A DNA stretch of 32,362 nt from Arthrobacter sp. (GTDB lineage: Bacteria > Actinomycetota > Actinomycetes > Actinomycetales > Micrococcaceae): the NCBI GenBank assembly GCA_026393275.1, contig JAPLAM010000063.1, forward strand, positions 1 to 32,362, given 5' to 3'. Under the pieces are notes generated by a model. The model saw only the letters and a program-made list of their open reading frames with translations, searched no databases and had not been told where the DNA came from. The position numbers were made by a program, and so were the translations under genes. This document shows, piece after piece, positions 23,525 through 31,224 of this stretch; within the stretch, counting starts at the first letter, position 1, and every line of letters starts with the position of its first letter.

Positions 23525-24070
23525 ATGACCCTGCCCCAAGGATTGACCCCTGGCGTCTGGACGCTGGACATGTCCCACAGCGAGATCGGCTTCAGCGTCC
23601 GCCATGCCGGGATCAGCAAGGTCCGCGGTCGCTTCAATGAGGCCTCGGCGGAGGCGCGCGTCGGGGACTCGCTGGCCGATGCCTCCCTGCATGCCACGGT
23701 CAAGACCGCCAGCTTCGACTCCGGCGACACCAACCGCGACGGCCATGTGCGCGGACCCGACTTTTTCGACGTCGAGAACTACCCCGAGATGACCTTCCGC
23801 GCCACGTCGGTCCGGGGCGAGGGCGAGGACTACGTGCTCTCCGGGGACCTCACCATCCGCGGCGCCACCAAACCGGTTGACCTTGAGGTCGAATTCACCG
23901 GCGTCGCGGTGGATCCCTACGGCCAGACCCGGGCCGGCTTCAGCGCCGAGGCGGATATCAGCCGCAAGGAATTCGGCTTGACCTGGAACGCCGCCCTCGA
24001 AGCGGGCGGTCTGCTGGTCAGCGACAAGGTCAAGATCAGCGTCGAAGCGGCCCTGGTCAAGCAGGCCTGA
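23525..24070 (+). CDS. YceI-family protein (polyisoprenoid-binding-like)
   Basis: A 181-residue YceI-domain protein, a lipocalin-like beta-barrel expected to bind a long isoprenoid or similar lipid. Recognisable pieces are GVWTLDMSHSEIGFSVRHAG, then VRGRF, DTNRDGHVRGPDFFDVENYP, and the DLTIRGATKPVDLEV strand; the ending ISRKEFGLTWNAALEAGGLL is typical. ATG 23525 is chosen for its AAGGAG site; the frame is open further upstream but without resemblance. No signal peptide is visible, unlike E. coli YceI, so it is probably cytoplasmic. Function in actinobacteria is not established. Confidence 0.92.
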   Translation: MTLPQGLTPGVWTLDMSHSEIGFSVRHAGISKVRGRFNEASAEARVGDSLADASLHATVKTASFDSGDTNRDGHVRGPDFFDVENYPEMTFRATSVRGEGEDYVLSGDLTIRGATKPVDLEVEFTGVAVDPYGQTRAGFSAEADISRKEFGLTWNAALEAGGLLVSDKVKISVEAALVKQA

Positions 24071-24232
24071 GCGTAGCGGCCGGCCGGCCGGCCGGATGGC
24101 CGTCCGTCACCGGGCCGGTGCGGGGGCGGCCTGCCGTTACCCGGCACCGGCCGGTGACGGCGCTGTTGGTTCCGGCCCGGCATCAGGGGACGCTCAGGGC
24201 GAACCCCTAGTCCGGAATCGAAGCCGGCGGGA

Positions 24233-24238
24233 GACAAT
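24233..24238 (+). promoter_or_regulatory. -10-like box of the YccF gene (leaderless)
   Basis: GACAAT ends six bases before ATG 24245, the same layout and nearly the same bases (ACAATGG, two variable bases, CC, start) as before the CynX-like gene at 14222. It deviates from TANNNT at its first base. Confidence 0.35.
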
Positions 24239-24244
24239 GGACCC

Positions 24245-24646
24245 ATGAAGACATTGCTCAACATCATCTGGTTGCTTTTCGGCGGCTTGTGGCTGGCGCT
24301 GGGCTACTTTCTGGCCGGCATCATCTGTTGCGTCCTGATTGTCACGATTCCCTGGGGGCTCGCGTCGTTCCGCATTGCGTCCTACGCCCTGTGGCCCTTT
24401 GGCCGCACGGTGGTGGACCGCCCCGGCGGCACCGGCATGTTCTCGCTGCTCGGCAATGTCATCTGGCTCCTCGTGGCGGGCATCTGGATCGCGATCGGCC
24501 ATTTGGTCACGGCGTTCGCCATGGCGGCCACCATCATCGGCATTCCGCTGGCCATCGCCAATCTCAAACTCATCCCGGTGTCCCTGATGCCGTTGGGCAA
24601 GCAGATTGTGCCCACAGACCGGCCTTTTGCCGGCCGCTACCGCTAG
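24245..24646 (+). CDS. YccF domain membrane protein
   Basis: A 133-residue inner membrane protein made of two similar halves, each with the YccF motif: LLNIIWLLFGGLWLALGYF with IPWGLASFRIASYALWPFGR, and LLGNVIWLLVAGIWIAIGHL with IPLAIANLKLIPVSLMPLG. Three to four hydrophobic segments are visible. Family function is unknown. The stop codon lies inside a perfect hairpin at 24631-24652. Confidence 0.92.
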   Translation: MKTLLNIIWLLFGGLWLALGYFLAGIICCVLIVTIPWGLASFRIASYALWPFGRTVVDRPGGTGMFSLLGNVIWLLVAGIWIAIGHLVTAFAMAATIIGIPLAIANLKLIPVSLMPLGKQIVPTDRPFAGRYR

Positions 24647-24652
24647 CGGCCG
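24631..24652. terminator. Hairpin over the YccF stop codon
   Basis: CGGCCGCTA (24631-24639), loop CCGC, and TAGCGGCCG (24644-24652) form a perfect 9-bp stem whose 3' arm starts with the TAG stop. The arms share GGCCGCTA/TAGCGGCC with the terminator at 19334. No T-run. Confidence 0.5.
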
Positions 24653-24693
24653 CCGCCCTGACGGCCCATCACTAGGAAGCCGAGGCAGAGGAA

Positions 24694-25182
24694 ATGCCAG
24701 AGTCAGCAACCCCGGAAGCAGGGTCCAACGGCGATGAGTTGATGCTGGTGATCACCCGCGAGTTCCAGGTCCCGATCGCGGCGGTCTGGTCTGCGCTGAC
24801 CGATCCGGACCAGGCCCCGGCGTGGTGGGGTCCGCGCGGCTTCCATACCCCGCGGGAGAGCGTCGACACCGACCTGGAAGTCGGCGGCTTGTACCGGGCC
24901 TGCATGGTCCAGGACGCCACCGGGCAGGAGTATTGGTGGAGCGGCATCCACACGGACATCGAACCGCCAAACTCGTTTGTGTTCACCCACGCCTGGGACA
25001 AAGGCGACGGGACCCGCGGCTTCGAGACCGAGGTGACGTTCCGGCTCGAGGAGATTGACGGCGGCACCCGGATGACCTTCACCCAGGGGCCCTTCGACTC
25101 GCTGGAAAACCGGGACAGCAACGGCACCGGCTGGCGGGAGTCTTTCGACCGTCTTGCCGAGCATCTCCGCAAGACCGCCTAG
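24694..25182 (+). CDS. SRPBCC / AHSA1-like domain protein
   Basis: A 162-residue START-like helix-grip protein. The AHSA1-type features are ITREFQVPIAAVWSALTDPD near the N-terminus, AWWGPRGFHTP, then VGGLYRACM, FTHAWDKGDG and EVTFRLEEIDGGTRMTFTQG, ending GWRESFDRLAEHL. Such proteins bind hydrophobic ligands or act as small regulators; ligand unknown. The start at ATG 24694 has a modest GAGG site. It lies 47 bases after YccF and is convergent with the DUF4031-HD gene. Confidence 0.9.
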   Translation: MPESATPEAGSNGDELMLVITREFQVPIAAVWSALTDPDQAPAWWGPRGFHTPRESVDTDLEVGGLYRACMVQDATGQEYWWSGIHTDIEPPNSFVFTHAWDKGDGTRGFETEVTFRLEEIDGGTRMTFTQGPFDSLENRDSNGTGWRESFDRLAEHLRKTA

Positions 25183-25221
25183 AGACCAGGCGGCAGGGCC
25201 CCGGTGCCGGCCGGGACCGGC

Positions 25222-26091
25222 TCAGGCGAGCTCGCCCTGCAGGTTCCGCCGGGCGGCGTCCTGCCACAGTTCGCGGCCCCGCGGTGTGTGGAAGAGCGGA
25301 TCCAGCGCCAGCAGTTGGCGTACGACGGCGGCGCGCCCGGCGGCGAAATCGGCATCGCCGATGTGCGCGAAGTCTTCGCGAACGGCCGCCAGGTAGCGGG
25401 CGTAGGCCGCCGGTTCCCCGCCCAGGACGGACAGATCCGCGTCGCTGAGCAGGGCGGCGGCGCCGTCGCCGGGATCGGGCCGGTGGTCCGCCGTCATCCG
25501 CACCAGCCGGGCCGCCTCGTCGACCTCATCCGCAGGGAGGCCGGCCTGCCCCAGCCGCTCCTCCGCCAGCCGGGCCGACTCCTCCTCATCCTCGCCGGCG
25601 ATGCCGCGGTAGACGGCGTCGTGGAACCAGGCCGCGAGCAGCACGGTCCGGGGCGGCCGGGCCGGTGCGCTCAGCCGGTCGAGGGCTTCCAGCACGGCCA
25701 GCAGATGGGTGCGCCCGTGATACTTGCGGTGCTCCTCGCCCCAGCGGTCCAGCAGATCGAGGAAGAGGGCGTCGTGGCCGGGGAGGACGTCGTTCCAGCG
25801 GGTCAGCAGCGGCAGTTTCAGCGAGCCGCTGCGGCGCCGGGCCGGGATCCGCAGCCCGCTCGCGATCAGCTTGCGGACCAGGACCCGGCCCTCGACCGGG
25901 ACGGCGCCGGCAGCTACCAGGGCGGCGAGCCGGGCCTCGGGCACGTCGTAATGGTCGCCGTCGAAGGCCCGCTCCGGAATCCCCGCGGCCCGCGCAAAGG
26001 CATGCAGCTCCTCGAGTGAACTGTCGGAGACGAGGTGCGAAAAGTGCGTTCCGTGGGCGGGCCAAAGCGGCGGATCGAGGTAGACGGCCAT
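25222..26091 (-). CDS. DUF4031 - HD domain fusion protein
   Basis: A 289-residue two-domain protein. Residues 1-80 match DUF4031: MAVYLDPPLWPAHGTHFSHL, then ERAFDGDHYDV and a GRVLVRKLIASGLR end. Residues ~93-289 form an HD-type metal-dependent phosphohydrolase-like domain with His129 in RTHLLAVLEAL, His157-Asp158 in WFHDAVY, His203 in TADHRP and Asp217/Asp219 in LSDADLSVLG. The C-terminal part resembles predicted HD proteins annotated as putative nucleotide or metal-dependent hydrolases. TAGACT ends six bases before ATG 26091, pointing to leaderless expression. Substrate unknown. Confidence 0.85.
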   Translation of the reverse strand: MAVYLDPPLWPAHGTHFSHLVSDSSLEELHAFARAAGIPERAFDGDHYDVPEARLAALVAAGAVPVEGRVLVRKLIASGLRIPARRRSGSLKLPLLTRWNDVLPGHDALFLDLLDRWGEEHRKYHGRTHLLAVLEALDRLSAPARPPRTVLLAAWFHDAVYRGIAGEDEEESARLAEERLGQAGLPADEVDEAARLVRMTADHRPDPGDGAAALLSDADLSVLGGEPAAYARYLAAVREDFAHIGDADFAAGRAAVVRQLLALDPLFHTPRGRELWQDAARRNLQGELA

Positions 26092-26097
26092 GCTGGA

Positions 26098-26103
26098 AGT
26101 CTA
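26098..26103 (-). promoter_or_regulatory. -10 box of the DUF4031-HD gene (leaderless)
   Basis: TAGACT on the minus strand ends six bases before the ATG at 26091 with no ribosome site between. Confidence 0.45.
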
Positions 26104-26166
26104 CGAGCCCTCCGGTGCGACGGTAGTGCAGAAAGTCGGATTTCGGGGCTGGCGAGGCGCAACACG

Positions 26167-26186
26167 CCGCAAATGCGGGTTACAGT
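26167..26186 (+). promoter_or_regulatory. Molybdate operon promoter with overlapping dyad
   Basis: TACAGT (26181-26186) is a TANNNT -10 box ending six bases before ATG 26193, so the operon's first gene is probably leaderless. Just upstream CCGCA-AA-TGCGG (26167-26178) is a perfect inverted repeat lying between the -35 and -10 positions, where a repressor such as the encoded HTH-Mop protein could bind. Confidence 0.45.
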
Positions 26187-26192
26187 GTGCGT

Positions 26193-26603
26193 ATGCCTAG
26201 TTTTCGCGTCTCCGAAGCGGCCCGGTTCCTCGGCGTCAGCGATGATACCGTCCGGCGCTGGACGGAGAACGGAACCCTCACGCCGCTCAAGGACGAGTCC
26301 GGCCGCCTGGCCGTGGACGGGCTTGAACTCGCCACCCTGGCCCGGGAGCAGGCGAAACTTCCGGATGACCCGGCCCGCGCCGGGAGTTCGGCCCGGAACC
26401 GGTTCGTCGGACTGGTCACGGCGATCACCGCCGACACCGTCATGGCCCAGGTGGAACTCCAGTGCGGCCCGTTCCGGGTGGTCTCCCTGATGAGCAGCGA
26501 GGCCGTCCGCGAGCTCGGCCTTGAGCTCGGCTCTGTGGCCACCGCCGTCGTCAAGGCCACCACGGTGATCATCGAAACCTCGAAGGGGAAGAGCGTCATA
26601 TGA
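26193..26603 (+). CDS. HTH-Mop (TOBE) molybdate-responsive regulator
   Basis: A 136-residue protein with an excisionase/MerR-like helix-turn-helix at about residues 1-50 (FRVSEAARFLGVSDDTVRRW) and a single Mop/TOBE domain at about 68-136 (NRFVGLVTAITADTVMAQVE, ending ATTVIIETSK). Mop domains bind molybdate or tungstate, so it is likely the sensor for the operon it leads. ATG 26193 is favoured over GTG 26187 because of the leaderless promoter spacing. Its stop overlaps the modA start in ATGA. It is not a canonical ModE, which has a different winged HTH and a tandem Mop pair. Confidence 0.88.
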   Translation: MPSFRVSEAARFLGVSDDTVRRWTENGTLTPLKDESGRLAVDGLELATLAREQAKLPDDPARAGSSARNRFVGLVTAITADTVMAQVELQCGPFRVVSLMSSEAVRELGLELGSVATAVVKATTVIIETSKGKSVI

Positions 26604-27421
26604 GAATCCCACGCACGCGACTCGCGCAAGTCCTCCTCGCCGGCGTCGTCCTGGCCACCGCCCTCGGCGGGTGCGGCACGGGGGCGCCCGCCTCCACGGG
26701 CGGCTCACCGTCCGCGTCGTCCGGCGCGTCGGGGAGCGCCAAACCCTCGGGAAGCATCACGGTTTTCGCCGCCGCTTCCCTGAAAGCCACCTTCACCCGG
26801 CTTGCCGCTGATTTCGAGGCCAAGAACCCGGGGACCAAGATAGCGCTCAGCTTCGCCGGATCCTCGGACCTCGTCACCCAGATCAGCCAGGGCGCACCGG
26901 CCGACGTGTTTGCCTCCGCCGATACCAAAAACATGACCAAGCTCTCGGACGCGTCCCTGGTGGAAGGATCCCCCGCAGGCTTCGCCACCAACGTGCTGAC
27001 GATCGCCGTGCCCCCGGCCAACCCGGCCTCGGTCGGCTCCTTCGCGGACCTGGCCAAGCCCGGCGTGAAAGTCGTCATCTGCGCCAGCCAGGTTCCGTGC
27101 GGGGCGGCCACGAAGACAATCGAGAAGGAAACGGGCACCACCCTGAAGCCGGTCAGTGAGGAATCGTCCGTGACCGACGTCCTGGGCAAGGTCACTTCCG
27201 GGGAGGCCGACGCCGGGCTGGTCTACGTCACGGACGTCAAGGCGGCCGGGGACAAGGTGAAGGAAGTTCCCTTCGCCGAGGCCGCCAAGGCCGTGAACAC
27301 GTACCCCATCGCCGCCGTGCGGACCAGCAAGAACAAGGAACTGGCGGCGGCGTTCATTGCGGCGGTAACGGGACCCGGCGGCAAGAAGGTCCTGGCCGAT
27401 GCCGGCTTCGGCACCCCGTAG
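26600..27421 (+). CDS. modA: Molybdate ABC transporter substrate-binding lipoprotein ModA
   Basis: A 273-residue lipoprotein that captures molybdate outside the membrane. The signal peptide ends in the lipobox LGGC (Cys25), followed by a Gly/Ser-rich tether. The mature domain begins SITVFAAASLKATFTRLAAD and continues with FAGSSDLVTQISQGAPADVF, then ASQVPCGAAT and SVTDVLGKVTSGEADAGLVY, all typical of ModA oxyanion-binding loops. The start ATG 26600 overlaps the regulator stop by four bases, so expression is coupled. Confidence 0.95.
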   Translation: MRIPRTRLAQVLLAGVVLATALGGCGTGAPASTGGSPSASSGASGSAKPSGSITVFAAASLKATFTRLAADFEAKNPGTKIALSFAGSSDLVTQISQGAPADVFASADTKNMTKLSDASLVEGSPAGFATNVLTIAVPPANPASVGSFADLAKPGVKVVICASQVPCGAATKTIEKETGTTLKPVSEESSVTDVLGKVTSGEADAGLVYVTDVKAAGDKVKEVPFAEAAKAVNTYPIAAVRTSKNKELAAAFIAAVTGPGGKKVLADAGFGTP

Positions 27422-27427
27422 GACTTG

Positions 27428-28309
27428 GTGAATTACCGCCGGGCCGGCGCCTACAGCGGGATTCCGCGCTGGGCACTGGCGATGGCCGCGGCCGGGGCCC
27501 TGTTCGTCCTGCTGCCGCTCGCGGCCATGGTGGCCCGGGTCAACTGGCCGGATTTCATCCCCCTGGTCACCTCGGAGGCATCGCTCACGGCCCTGGGGCT
27601 GAGTCTGCGCACGGCGGCAGCGAGCACCGTGCTCTGTGTGCTGCTCGGCGTTCCGCTGGCCCTGGTGTTGGCACGGGGTGATTTCCCGGGCCAGCGGCTC
27701 CTGCGCTCCTTCGTGCTGCTGCCGTTGGTGCTGCCTCCGGTGGTGGGCGGCATCGCACTGCTCTACACCTTCGGCCGGCAGGGCTTGCTGGGCCGGAGCC
27801 TCGAAGTCGCCGGCATCCAGATCGCGTTCTCGACGACGGCGGTGGTGCTCGCCCAGACCTTCGTCGCGCTGCCTTTTTTGGTAGTCAGCCTCGAAGGCGC
27901 CCTGCGTTCCGCCGGAAGCCGGTACGAGGCCGTGGCGGCAACCCTCGGCGCCCGTCCCAGCACGGTCCTGCGCCGCGTCACCGTCCCGCTGGTGCTGCCG
28001 GGCCTCGCCTCCGGGGCCGTGCTCTCCTTCGCCCGCAGCCTCGGCGAATTCGGCGCCACCCTCACCTTCGCCGGCAGCCTCCAGGGGGTCACCCGCACCC
28101 TGCCGCTGGAGATCTACCTGCAGCGCGAGACCGACGCCGACGCCGCCGTCGCCTTGTCGCTGCTGCTCGTCGCCGTGGCGGTCGTCGTCGTCGGGCTCAG
28201 CTACCGGGGACCGGCCCCGGTCGGTGGCCGGGCGGGCAGCCGCCCCGGGGCCAGCAGTGGCACGGGCAGCCCGCATGCCCGGCCTGCGGACATGCGGCGG
28301 GCATCATGA
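27428..28309 (+). CDS. modB: Molybdate ABC transporter permease ModB
   Basis: A 293-residue permease with about six hydrophobic segments. The EAA loop that docks the ATPase is [20 protein letters not shown] (about 175-194). Other marks are [19 protein letters not shown] and [20 protein letters not shown] early on and [20 protein letters not shown] in the last third. GTG 27428 is chosen over the adjacent TTG 27425, since AGGA overlaps the modA stop four bases before it. The stop overlaps modC in ATGA. Confidence 0.93.
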   Translation: MNYRRAGAYSGIPRWALAMAAAGALFVLLPLAAMVARVNWPDFIPLVTSEASLTALGLSLRTAAASTVLCVLLGVPLALVLARGDFPGQRLLRSFVLLPLVLPPVVGGIALLYTFGRQGLLGRSLEVAGIQIAFSTTAVVLAQTFVALPFLVVSLEGALRSAGSRYEAVAATLGARPSTVLRRVTVPLVLPGLASGAVLSFARSLGEFGATLTFAGSLQGVTRTLPLEIYLQRETDADAAVALSLLLVAVAVVVVGLSYRGPAPVGGRAGSRPGASSGTGSPHARPADMRRAS

Positions 28310-29355
28310 CGTTCACGCTGGAGGCGGTGGTCGCCGCGCGGGGGGTGGACGTGTCGCTGAGCCTGGGCGCCGCCGAGACGCTGGCGGTGCTGGGGCCGAA
28401 CGGCGCCGGGAAATCCACCCTGCTCTCCGTCACCGCCGGCCTGCTCCGCCCGGATATGGGCCGGGCGGAAGTGGACGACCGCATCCTGTTCGAGCTGGGG
28501 CCCGGGCGGAACACCTGGAGCGCGCCGCACCGGCGCGGCACCGCCCTGCTGGCCCAGGAGCCGTTGCTGTTCCCGCATCTAACCGCCCTGGAAAACGTTG
28601 CCTTCGGTCCCCGGAGCGCCGGGGTGGCCAAGGCGCAGGCGAGGGCAACCGCCAGGCACTGGCTGGCCGAGGCCGACGCGTCAGAGCTGGCCGGACGGCG
28701 CCCCGGGGAACTCTCCGGGGGCCAGGCCCAGCGCGTGGCGGTGGCCCGGGCGCTGGCCGCCGACCCGGAACTGTTGCTGCTGGATGAGCCGATGGCCGCC
28801 CTGGACGTTCACGCGGCCCCGCTGCTGCGGCGGCTGCTGAAGCGGGTCCTGGCCGGTCGCCGCGCCATCATCGTCACGCACGATGTCCTGGACGCCTATA
28901 TGCTCGCGGACCGCGTGATCGTGATGGAGGATGGCCGGATCACCGAAGAAGGCCCCACCCGGGAAGTGCTCCAGCGGCCGCGCAGCCGCTTCGCCGCCGG
29001 CCTCGCTGGGCTGAACCTGGTGGCCGGTACGGTCACCCCGGCGGGGCTCCGCACGGCCGGAGGCCAGGAATTCGCCGGCCGGCACGAGGACCCGCCGGTT
29101 CCCGGCCAGAGCGGCGTGGCCGCGTTCCCGCCGTCGGCCGTCTCCGTCTTCCTCAGCGAGGCGCACGGCAGCCCGCGCAACGCGTTCCCGGTGACCGTTA
29201 CGGATCTGGAGCCGCACGGTGACCAGATCCGGGTGCGGGCGGGGGAGCTGTCCGCGGATGTCACGCCCGCCGCGGCGGCGGACCTCGGCTTGGCGCCGGG
29301 GGTGCGGGTCTTCTTCGTGGTCAAGGCGGCCGCCGTGTCGATCTACCCGGCGTAG
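28306..29355 (+). CDS. modC: Molybdate ABC transporter ATP-binding protein ModC
   Basis: A 349-residue ATPase that powers ModB. Walker A is GPNGAGKST (30-38), the Q-loop [13 protein letters not shown] begins at residue 81, the signature LSGGQAQR is at 136-143, Walker B LLLLDEP with MAALD follows at about 156-167, and the switch histidine is in IIVTHD near 191. After about residue 240 is a regulatory C-terminal region with a Mop/TOBE-like end ([20 protein letters not shown]) that may sense molybdate. Its ATG overlaps the modB stop by four bases, completing a fully coupled four-gene operon. Confidence 0.94.
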   Translation: MTFTLEAVVAARGVDVSLSLGAAETLAVLGPNGAGKSTLLSVTAGLLRPDMGRAEVDDRILFELGPGRNTWSAPHRRGTALLAQEPLLFPHLTALENVAFGPRSAGVAKAQARATARHWLAEADASELAGRRPGELSGGQAQRVAVARALAADPELLLLDEPMAALDVHAAPLLRRLLKRVLAGRRAIIVTHDVLDAYMLADRVIVMEDGRITEEGPTREVLQRPRSRFAAGLAGLNLVAGTVTPAGLRTAGGQEFAGRHEDPPVPGQSGVAAFPPSAVSVFLSEAHGSPRNAFPVTVTDLEPHGDQIRVRAGELSADVTPAAAADLGLAPGVRVFFVVKAAAVSIYPA

Positions 29356-29450
29356 GGGAGGGCGGCGCGGACGGCGGTGGTGACGGCGGCGTCTGCCGTC
29401 CCCGGCCGTAGGGTGGAGGGTGAGACCCGCCCGCAACCAGGAGGAATCAC

Positions 29451-30533
29451 GTGCCCGACAGCTCAGCCCTTGCCCATGGACGGACCGCCCTGGTGGTGGG
29501 GGCCAGCGGCATCGCCGGCTCCGCCCTGGTCACCCTCCTGGCCGAGTCGGGATGGGATGTCTTGGCCCTGTCCCGCGGCGGGGTTGCACGGCCCGGCGTG
29601 CGGCCGGTCAGCGCCGATCTCAGTTCCCCGGAGAGCCTCGCGGCCGCGCTCGCAGGCGAGAGCCCGACGCATGTGTTCTTCACCGCGTGGTCGCGGCAGG
29701 ACACGGAACGGGAGAACATCGAGGTCAACGCGGCGTTGCTGCGGAACTTGCTCAACGTGCTGCGCGACAGGCCGGTGAAACACGTTGCGCTTATGACCGG
29801 GCTGAAACATTATCTTGGCCCGTTCGAGGCCTACGCCGCGGGCGAAATGCCGGACACGCCCTTCCACGAGGAGGAACCCCGGCTGCCGGTTGCCAACTTC
29901 TATTACGCGCAGGAGGACGAACTGTGGGCACCGGCGGAGCGCCAGGGGTTCAGCTGGTCGGTTCACCGCGCCCACACGGTGATCGGCCACGCGGTGGGCA
30001 ACGCCATGAACATGGGGCTCACCCTCGCGGTGCAGGCGTCGATCTGCAAGGAGCTGAACCGGCCCTTCATCTTCCCCGGCTCGGAGACGCAGTGGAACAA
30101 GCTCACCGACATGACTGACAGCGGACTGCTGGCCGAGCACATGCTCTGGGCGGCCACGGCGGACGGCGCAGGCAGCCAGGCATACAACATCGTCAACGGC
30201 GACGTCTTCCGCTGGCGCTGGATGTGGCCGCGTCTTGCCGCCTACTTTGGGGTTGAAGCGATCGGTTTCGCGGACGAACCCAGGCCGCTGGAGGAGCAGA
30301 TGCGGGGCATGGAAGGGGTGTGGACGCACATGGCCGAACGGCACGGTCTCGCCGAGCCGGACCTCGGGCGCCTCTCCTCGTGGTGGCACACCGACGGTGA
30401 TCTGGGCCGGAACATCGAGGTGCTGGCCGACATGAGCAAGAGCCGGCTCGCGGGCTTCACCGGGTACCGCCGGACGCTTGATTCCTTTACCGCCCTGTTC
30501 GATCGGCTGCGGGCCGACCGGCTGATCCCGTGA
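29451..30533 (+). CDS. PRISE-type SDR reductase (progesterone 5-beta-reductase/iridoid synthase-like)
   Basis: A 360-residue atypical short-chain dehydrogenase. The Rossmann nucleotide loop is VVGASGIAGSAL near residue 16, followed by VLALSRGG. Features of the PRISE group, familiar from plant enzymes, are THVFFTAWSR with an NIEVN segment, MTGLKHYLGPFE, and PVANFYYAQEDEL, where Tyr is followed by acidic residues instead of the usual YxxxK. PGSETQWNKLTDMTD and AYNIVNGDVFRWRWMWPRLA follow. Members reduce enone double bonds with NADPH; the natural bacterial substrate is unknown. GTG 29451 has a near-ideal AGGAGG site seven bases upstream. Confidence 0.88.
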   Translation: MPDSSALAHGRTALVVGASGIAGSALVTLLAESGWDVLALSRGGVARPGVRPVSADLSSPESLAAALAGESPTHVFFTAWSRQDTERENIEVNAALLRNLLNVLRDRPVKHVALMTGLKHYLGPFEAYAAGEMPDTPFHEEEPRLPVANFYYAQEDELWAPAERQGFSWSVHRAHTVIGHAVGNAMNMGLTLAVQASICKELNRPFIFPGSETQWNKLTDMTDSGLLAEHMLWAATADGAGSQAYNIVNGDVFRWRWMWPRLAAYFGVEAIGFADEPRPLEEQMRGMEGVWTHMAERHGLAEPDLGRLSSWWHTDGDLGRNIEVLADMSKSRLAGFTGYRRTLDSFTALFDRLRADRLIP

Positions 30534-30575
30534 CCGACGGCTGTCGTTGCTTCCGGGCGGCCGCCGCCGGGGACG

Positions 30576-31079
30576 CTACTCGGGCTTGGTGCTCTGGGTC
30601 TTGTTCCGCACCGGGTGCTGGCTCACGATCGAGACTCGGTTGAAGGCATTCATGGTGATCGCGAGCCAGCTGACCGCGGCGAACTCGACGTCGGTGAGGT
30701 GCTTGCGCGCCTGACGGCCTTCGCGCTCGCGGGCCGCGGCGTCGGAGATGTCGGTGATCACCTCGGCCAGGGTCAGGGCGGCGCGTTCCTTCTCAGTGAA
30801 GAGATCCGTGTCGCGCCAGGCGGGCAGTACCGCCAGGCGCTGGGCTGATTCGCCGTTCTTCACGGCGTCCCCCACGTGCATGTCAAGGCAGAAGGCGCAG
30901 CCGTTGATCTGCGAGATGCGCACGTTCAGCAGTTCAATCAGCGTCTGGTCCAGCCCCGCCTCGGTGGCCGCGTCCTTGGCTTTCAGGCCCAGGCCGTTGA
31001 GCGCGCGCCACGCGGCGGGGTGCTCCTTGTCCAGAAAAACGCTGCGGGTGTTGTGCTCTGGGGCTGACGTCTCATCCAT
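30576..31079 (-). CDS. Carboxymuconolactone decarboxylase/AhpD-family protein
   Basis: A 167-residue AhpD-like protein, all-helical, with the peroxidase-type redox motif C61-x-x-C64-x3-H68 in INGCAFCLDMHVGDA. AhpD relatives reduce peroxides or act as disulfide relays. The end EFAAVSWLAITMNAFNRVSI is usual for the family. ATG 31079 is followed downstream by the PRISE gene convergently. Three alternating half-sites lie 46-70 bases upstream of its start and may be an operator. A link with peroxide stress, for example peroxide made by the amine oxidase, is speculative. Confidence 0.9.
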   Translation of the reverse strand: MDETSAPEHNTRSVFLDKEHPAAWRALNGLGLKAKDAATEAGLDQTLIELLNVRISQINGCAFCLDMHVGDAVKNGESAQRLAVLPAWRDTDLFTEKERAALTLAEVITDISDAAAREREGRQARKHLTDVEFAAVSWLAITMNAFNRVSIVSQHPVRNKTQSTKPE

Positions 31080-31124
31080 GCCCCCAGATTACCGAGGTCC
31101 GGCGGCCTCCGCGCACATGGCATA

Positions 31125-31149
31125 TGACAAAACTGTCAAATGTATGACA
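31125..31149. promoter_or_regulatory. Three alternating TGACA/TGTCA half-sites upstream of the AhpD gene
   Basis: TGACA (31125-31129), AAAC, TGTCA (31134-31138), AATGTA, TGACA (31145-31149). Each neighbouring pair is an inverted repeat with a spacer of four or six bases. The region is A/T-rich compared with its surroundings and sits where a regulator of the AhpD gene could act. Confidence 0.35.
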
Positions 31150-31224
31150 GACTTTATCCGTAGACATAATTCGATCCGGTGGTCGGTTCCTTGGGGGACC
31201 CGAGCGCCGGATCGCGTCTTTTTG

